A model generated the notes under the pieces. That model saw nothing but the letters and a program-made list of their open reading frames with translations, did no database searches and had not been told where the DNA came from. Below, in pieces: positions 6,642 to 9,465 of a stretch of DNA of 9,465 nucleotides (the first letter of the stretch is position 1; each line of letters opens with the position of its first letter). The translations under genes and the position numbers were made by a program. This DNA is from Pseudomonadota bacterium (lineage in GTDB: Bacteria; Chloroflexota; UBA6077; JAJPHF01), in assembly GCA_021325365.1 (NCBI GenBank), contig JAJPHF010000003.1, forward strand, positions 1 through 9,465, given 5' to 3'.

Positions 6642-6650
6642 TGCTATAGT
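6642..6650 (+). promoter_or_regulatory. Extended -10 promoter of the second binding-protein gene
   Basis: TGCTATAGT is a near-perfect extended -10 element with a five-of-six hexamer, standing out in GC-rich surroundings. It lies about 97 nt before the ATG at 6747, so the leader is about 90 nt. The -35 region (about 6622-6627) is GC-rich and not recognisable. The hexamer is centred in an imperfect dyad with flanking CCCG and CGGG. Confidence 0.5.
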
Positions 6651-6703
6651 GCGGGCCAGCGTGGCAAATCCCGTAGTCCGGGCATCGTGCAGTGAGACTG
6701 GCT

Positions 6704-6718
6704 CTGGCCTCGGGCCAG
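6704..6718 (+). other. Compact hairpin in the predicted 5' leader
   Basis: CTGGCC (6704-6709), loop TCG, GGCCAG (6713-6718) form an exact 6-bp stem about 28 nt before the start codon and 15 nt before the RBS. It could stabilise the transcript or influence ribosome access; it is too simple to call a riboswitch. Confidence 0.3.
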
Positions 6719-6732
6719 GTCGGTGAGGGACA

Positions 6733-6739
6733 AGGGGAG
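6733..6739 (+). promoter_or_regulatory. Ribosome binding site that fixes the start at 6747
   Basis: AGGGGAG lies 7 nt before the ATG at 6747. The in-frame GTG at 6723 has no comparable site, and using it would add eight polar residues ahead of the signal peptide. Confidence 0.6.
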
Positions 6740-6746
6740 AGCCGGC

Positions 6747-7832
6747 ATGCGGTGGCTACGACGCGCGCAATCGTGCGTGCTGCTGCTGGTGGCCCTGACA
6801 TTGGGCGCAGCCTGCGCGCCCTCGCCCGCCGCGCCGGCGAGCCCGCTGCCCGGCGGCATCACCCCGAACGAAGCAGCGCCACGCCCGTCCGAGGCCGCCG
6901 AGGGCCGCCCGCGCGTCGCCGTGCGTAGCGCCTACACCTCCGAGAGCGCGTCAGAGCTAACGCTGCAAGTGGCCCACGAGGCCGATACCTTCGCCAAATA
7001 CGGCCTTGACGTGACGGTCGAACGGATCGCGGGCGGCAGCCCCAAGGTCGTCGCGGCCATGTTGGCGGGAGACGTGGACATCGCCCAGATCGGAGGCCCG
7101 GTCGTCGCCGACGCGCGCGTCGCGGGTGCCGATCTCGTCTACACCACGGCCAACATCCCGGTCCTAGCCCTCAGCCTGTATGCCATCCCTGCCGTCACGC
7201 GCATGGAGGATCTGCGCGGCAACGCCATCGCAATCACCCGGGCCGGCACCGTGACGGACTTCGGCGCCCGCACGGCCCTCACGCATTACGGCCTGCGACC
7301 GGAAGTCGACGTGGGCATCGTCCAGACAGGGGGACTCGTGGAGGGGCTGGCGACGGTTCAGGCAGGCAACGCCGTGGCCACGCTGCTAGGCCCCCCCTAC
7401 GACATCATCGCCCGCCAGCAGGGCTTGCACGAGCTGCTCGACTTGCCTAGTCTCGGCGTCGAGTTCCTGCTGAATGGCCTGGCGGTGCAGCGCGAGTACC
7501 TGACGCGAAACGAGGACGTCCTGATGCGATTCATGCGCGGCTACCTGGAGGCCATCGCGCGAATCAAGGAGGACAAGGCCTTCGCCAAGCAGGTGCTCGG
7601 GAAATACACAGATACCACGGATGACGCGGCGCTGGAGAGCGGCTACGAGGCATTCGGCCAGCGCTATCTCGCGCGCGTGCCCTACCCGACGGCCGCCCAG
7701 TTGCAGACGGTGATCGACTTCGTGGCCGAGCGGGACCCGAGCGCCCGCGATCTGCAGCCCGAGTCGCTATTCGACGATCGCTTCGTGCGCGCCCTCGACC
7801 AGGAGGGCTTCATCGACCGCCTCTACCGCTAG
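6747..7832 (+). CDS. ABC transporter substrate-binding lipoprotein, NMT1/SsuA family (second copy, divergent)
   Basis: This 361-residue lipoprotein is predicted to capture a ligand for an ABC importer. The signal peptide (MRWLRRAQSC, then a Val/Leu core) ends in GAAC with the lipidated Cys at residue 23. A short Pro/Ala/Gly linker runs to about residue 53. The binding domain opens with 'PRVAVRSAYTSESASELTLQ' (55-74) and has 'HEADTFAKYGLDVTVE' (77-92), 'MLAGDVDIAQIGGP' (105-118), 'MEDLRGNAIAI' (153-163) and 'LLGPPYDIIARQQG' (213-226), the spacing expected for NMT1/SsuA-like proteins. It differs clearly from the preceding binding protein, so this is not a recent duplication, and the two probably bind different ligands. 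It has its own promoter and RBS and lies tail-to-tail with the minus-strand cupin. The cognate permease and ATPase are not in the window. Confidence 0.9.
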   Translation: MRWLRRAQSCVLLLVALTLGAACAPSPAAPASPLPGGITPNEAAPRPSEAAEGRPRVAVRSAYTSESASELTLQVAHEADTFAKYGLDVTVERIAGGSPKVVAAMLAGDVDIAQIGGPVVADARVAGADLVYTTANIPVLALSLYAIPAVTRMEDLRGNAIAITRAGTVTDFGARTALTHYGLRPEVDVGIVQTGGLVEGLATVQAGNAVATLLGPPYDIIARQQGLHELLDLPSLGVEFLLNGLAVQREYLTRNEDVLMRFMRGYLEAIARIKEDKAFAKQVLGKYTDTTDDAALESGYEAFGQRYLARVPYPTAAQLQTVIDFVAERDPSARDLQPESLFDDRFVRALDQEGFIDRLYR

Positions 7833-7846
7833 CGCGGGCTGGGGCC

Positions 7847-7873
7847 GCGGATCCGAATGACCAAGGTCCGCGT
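7847..7873 (+). terminator. Possible terminator hairpin after the second binding-protein gene
   Basis: CGCGGATC (7847-7854) pairs with GGTCCGCG (7866-7873) over eight positions with one G-U wobble and an 11-nt loop, starting 14 nt after the stop codon. Only a short TTG follows, not a true T-run, so efficiency as an intrinsic terminator is uncertain. Confidence 0.35.
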
Positions 7874-7885
7874 TGTCGCCCCGCA

Positions 7886-7901
7886 TCGCGGACACGCGAT
7901 T
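7886..7901. terminator. Symmetric hairpin between convergent genes
   Basis: ATCGCG (7886-7891), loop GACA, CGCGAT (7896-7901) form an exact 6-bp stem in the 136-bp spacer between the convergent binding-protein and cupin genes. It could help end transcription from both sides, but no U-tract is present on either strand. Confidence 0.25.
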
Positions 7902-7968
7902 GTCGGCTCGGCCCTGCTTTCGATGTCCGACGATTCCCGCTTACAGTCACCGCTCGGCATCGCCTCGG

Positions 7969-8574
7969 CTACGATGGGCGCGCGCCGCGGCGCGACGTGG
8001 GGTTGCCCTCGGGGGTGGCAGGCAGGCCCGGGCCCTGCCAGACCGTGCGCGCCTCGGGATCGAAGCGCGATTGCAGCACCCGCCCCCCGTTCTCGCTGCG
8101 CACGATGATCGCAAAGGATGGCGCGTCGTTCTCGTTCACCTCATTGTGGATCGCGTAGGGCAGCACGTAGTCTACCGTGCCCGGGCCGGCGTCCAGGCGC
8201 GCGGTCGGCCGAATCTCGGCGTAGCCCTCGCGGCTGCCGTCGTCCACGCGCTCGTAGCGGTAGATCGCCTCGTGCCCCGCGTGGACGCCGTACACCGTCC
8301 ACATCGATCCATGATCGTGAATCCAGCCACGGTGGCCGGCGGCGTGGTGCATGTAGGTCACGACGAAGCCGTAGTCGGGGTCCTCGTACAGCAGGTAGTA
8401 GCGCGGCTCGCCGGCCCGTGGCAGCCCGCGGGCGGCCAGCCACTCGCGATCGGCGAGCAGCGGCGGCAGGGCAACCGCGATGCGCTGCACCGTCGGCTCC
8501 AGCGCCTCGCCGGCCGCGAGCGCGGCGCGCACGTCCTGTACGAAGGTATCCAGCACCGGTTCGACGGCGATCAT
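7969..8574 (-). CDS. Three-His cupin, thiol (cysteine) dioxygenase-like
   Basis: This 201-residue protein starts at the ATG 8574-8572 on the minus strand, behind a strong GGAGGGAGGG run. An in-frame GTG at 8616 is rejected because it lies upstream of that RBS. The C-terminal two thirds form a single cupin domain. Motif 1 is WIHDHGSMWTVYG, giving metal ligands His86 and His88; the usual cupin Glu position is not Glu. Motif 2 is LPYAIHNEVN, giving His143 in the H-x3-N pattern. The three-His set without Glu is that of thiol dioxygenases such as cysteine dioxygenase, which oxidise a thiol to a sulfinate with Fe(II) and O2. The N-terminal 50 residues are helical and resemble the lead-in of that family. 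The Tyr-His-Ser features needed to confirm a thiol substrate cannot be aligned with confidence, so another small-acid cupin is possible. It is cytoplasmic, with no signal peptide, and is divergent from a binding-protein gene. The last 20 residues are Pro/Arg-rich and probably disordered. Confidence 0.75.
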   Translation of the reverse strand: MIAVEPVLDTFVQDVRAALAAGEALEPTVQRIAVALPPLLADREWLAARGLPRAGEPRYYLLYEDPDYGFVVTYMHHAAGHRGWIHDHGSMWTVYGVHAGHEAIYRYERVDDGSREGYAEIRPTARLDAGPGTVDYVLPYAIHNEVNENDAPSFAIIVRSENGGRVLQSRFDPEARTVWQGPGLPATPEGNPTSRRGARPS

Positions 8575-8579
8575 GGGGC

Positions 8580-8590
8580 CCTCCCTCCCG
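8580..8590 (-). promoter_or_regulatory. Strong purine-rich ribosome binding site of the cupin gene
   Basis: On the minus strand this region reads GGGAGGGAGGG, with its last bases 5 nt from the ATG at 8574. It contains GGAGG-like cores at two spacings and decides the start against the upstream GTG at 8616. Confidence 0.6.
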
Positions 8591-8634
8591 ACACGCGGCG
8601 CTCCGGCGCCGACCACTGCACCAGGCGTGATGGG

Positions 8635-8643
8635 AGGATAGCA
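8635..8643 (-). promoter_or_regulatory. Candidate extended -10 promoter of the cupin gene
   Basis: On the minus strand these bases read TGCTATCCT: an extended -10 with a four-of-six hexamer and the same TGCTAT core seen at 6642. The leader to the ATG at 8574 would be about 54 nt. The -35 region is not recognisable. Confidence 0.38.
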
Positions 8644-8672
8644 CAGCGCGGCCCCGGCTGCAGGGGAGCGTG

Positions 8673-8693
8673 TCCACGGGGACGTCCCGTGGA
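8673..8693. promoter_or_regulatory. Operator-like 8-bp dyad between divergent promoters
   Basis: TCCACGGG (8673-8680) and CCCGTGGA (8686-8693) are exact inverted repeats around a 5-nt centre. The dyad lies just upstream of the leftward -10 (8635-8640) and about 40 bp upstream of the rightward TTGACA. Size and placement fit a binding site for a dimeric regulator controlling both genes; a hairpin is the alternative. No regulator gene is in the window. Confidence 0.42.
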
Positions 8694-8698
8694 GTCTT

Positions 8699-8726
8699 GC
8701 GAGCGAGCGGGGCGCTCGTTCGAGCG
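8699..8726. promoter_or_regulatory. Second dyad and CGAGCG direct repeats just upstream of the -35 box
   Basis: CGAGCG (8704-8709), GGG, CGCTCG (8713-8718) form an exact dyad, and further CGAGCG copies start at 8700 and 8721. The cluster ends 4 bp before the TTGACA at 8731, a typical position for an activator site. GC-rich repeats of this size can occur by chance. Confidence 0.3.
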
Positions 8727-8730
8727 TCCG

Positions 8731-8764
8731 TTGACATGGGCGCCAGGCGGTGCCATGCTAGTAT
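8731..8764 (+). promoter_or_regulatory. Candidate promoter of the third binding-protein gene
   Basis: A perfect -35 consensus TTGACA (8731-8736) is followed by ATGCTAGTAT, which contains an extended -10-like TGCTAGTAT (8756-8764). The spacing to TAGTAT is 22 bp, too long for an ideal sigma-70 promoter. Either the -35 and -10 are not used together, or the actual -10 is the poorer hexamer at 8754-8759 (17-bp spacing). The leader would be 60-65 nt. Confidence 0.42.
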
Positions 8765-8830
8765 CAACCTGCGCGGCGGCGCCCGTCGTCGCGCGCCGCT
8801 CGCAAGTCGCAGCGAACGCGAGGTGCAGCG

Positions 8831-9465
8831 ATGGGAATTTGGGGCACGGTCGGCCTGGCGCTCCTGGCAACACTCCTCGTAGCGTGCGGCAGCGGCGCAG
8901 CCAGCCGACCTGCCAGCGCCCCCGCGGCGGACACGAGCAGACCGGCGGCGGCCGCCGGGACGCCCGCCGCCAGCGGCACGGGCGGCGCCGCGCCCGGCCA
9001 ACCGCCGAGCGCCGTGCTGCAAGGCGCGGCCGAGGAGGGCACCGTCGCGATCTACGCCAGCTCCAACCTCGGTAAAGAGGGCGCGGCGAAGCTCGAAGAG
9101 GCGTTCAACCAGAAGTACGGCCTGCACGCCACCATTCAGTACACGGCCTCCAGCTCGATGACCCGCGATGCGTCCCGGGCGATCACCGAGATCAGCGCCG
9201 GCCAGCCCCCCACCTGGGACCTGATGATGCTGACCGACGCGCACTACGCGACCTTCGTCCAGAATGGCGTGCTGGAGCCGGTAGATTGGACGGCGCTGGG
9301 GCTCGCCAACCGCGACATCCTGGCCTACGACGGCGCTGCCATCAACTTCGTCTCCGACTTCGTGGCGCCCGCCTACAACCCGAACGTCGTGCCGGCCAGC
9401 GAGGCGCCGAAGGACTGGCCCGACCTGCTGGACCCGAAGTGGCGCGGCAAGATCGGCGTGTCCAC
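8831..9465 (+). CDS. ABC transporter substrate-binding lipoprotein, Fe(III)/Fbp-like class, N-terminal part
   Basis: The frame runs open from the ATG at 8831 past the right edge, with 211 complete codons visible. The start has GAGGTG 5 nt upstream. The signal peptide (MGIWGTVGLALLATLLVAC) ends in lipobox LVAC with the lipidated Cys at residue 19. A Gly/Ala/Pro/Ser linker extends to about residue 60. The domain then reads 'AAEEGTVAIYASSN' (66-79), 'AKLEEAFNQKYGL' (86-98), 'ISAGQPPTWDLMMLT' (121-135), 'APAYNPNVV' (179-187) and 'PKDWPDLLDPKWRGKIGVS' (193-211). That last stretch, the 'W-x-DLLDPKW-x-GKI' block, is characteristic of the Fe(III)/putrescine/thiamine-type binding proteins (SBP_bac/AfuA-like). 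The ligand, possibly ferric iron or an organic anion, is undetermined. The protein is probably the start of a transporter operon whose permease and ATPase genes lie beyond the edge. It is divergent from the cupin, so the two may be co-regulated. Confidence 0.88.
   Translation, partial: MGIWGTVGLALLATLLVACGSGAASRPASAPAADTSRPAAAAGTPAASGTGGAAPGQPPSAVLQGAAEEGTVAIYASSNLGKEGAAKLEEAFNQKYGLHATIQYTASSSMTRDASRAITEISAGQPPTWDLMMLTDAHYATFVQNGVLEPVDWTALGLANRDILAYDGAAINFVSDFVAPAYNPNVVPASEAPKDWPDLLDPKWRGKIGVS

Noticed and set aside
6723..6746. GTG start at 6723 for the second binding protein
   Set aside because: No RBS at a suitable distance, and the ATG at 6747 has AGGGGAG in place and begins the signal peptide.
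7873..9075. Plus-strand frame of 400 codons across the cupin gene
   Set aside because: It is the complement of the cupin plus the spacer; the cupin metal motifs, start and RBS are clearly on the minus strand.
8141..9244. Minus-strand frame of 367 codons covering the divergent spacer and the third binding protein
   Set aside because: It overlaps two well-supported genes in the wrong frame and gives an Arg/Ala/Gly-rich product without motifs.
1..9465. Search for CRISPR arrays, tRNA or rRNA genes, transposases, phage or toxin-antitoxin genes
   Set aside because: No regularly spaced direct repeats, no cloverleaf-like segment in the spacers and no such protein motifs were seen; the spacers are short and contain only the sites listed.

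Overview
The window is about 9.5 kb of very GC-rich DNA, clearly bacterial. It carries two promoter-separated blocks of ordinary metabolic, transport and envelope genes. The abundant lipoproteins with long Ala/Pro/Gly linkers after the lipobox cysteine, the SsuA/NMT1-type binding proteins, the MdlA/MdlB-like exporter pair and the GC content suggest a Chloroflexota-like organism. A Rokubacteria/Tectomicrobia-type genome is an alternative. No rRNA or other taxonomic marker is present, so this is an inference.

Left block (1-5256). A partial gene for a secreted Pro/Ala-rich protein is read leftward from a GTG start at 323. Divergent from it, after a 266-bp spacer with a perfect 12-bp hairpin, is a tightly packed rightward operon. 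It holds two ABC exporter half-transporters (590-2545 and 2545-4335, overlapping by 1 nt) and a membrane-anchored calcineurin-like phosphoesterase (4332-5216, 4-nt overlap). The two half-transporters show the classic heterodimeric pattern. The first has Asp in place of the catalytic Glu and a canonical LSGGQ. The second keeps the catalytic Glu but has LSVGQ. Together they should form one degenerate and one active ATP site. Two repeat-like DNA segments have been absorbed into the coding sequence of the first gene: a palindrome-rich in-frame insertion of about 105 bp inside the nucleotide-binding domain, and a heptamer repeat that encodes its C-terminus, its stop codon and the start codon of the second gene.

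Right block (5257-9465). Three lipoprotein solute-binding proteins follow: two of the NMT1/SsuA family (5404-6594 and 6747-7832) and one of the Fe(III)/Fbp-like class (8831 to the right edge, truncated). Each has its own likely promoter, and none has a permease or ATPase gene next to it inside the window. Between the second and third, on the minus strand, lies a small three-histidine cupin resembling thiol (cysteine) dioxygenases (7969-8574). It is divergent from the third binding protein across a 256-bp spacer that contains a TTGACA box and two dyads that look like operators. Organosulfur uptake coupled to oxidation is a plausible but unproven reading of this neighbourhood.

Several upstream regions share an extended -10 box of the form TGNTA(T/G)-, which helps to place promoters. 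I saw no tRNA, rRNA, CRISPR array, transposase or phage gene, and nothing that clearly qualifies as a new defence or biosynthetic system. The most unusual signals are the two repeat insertions in the exporter gene.
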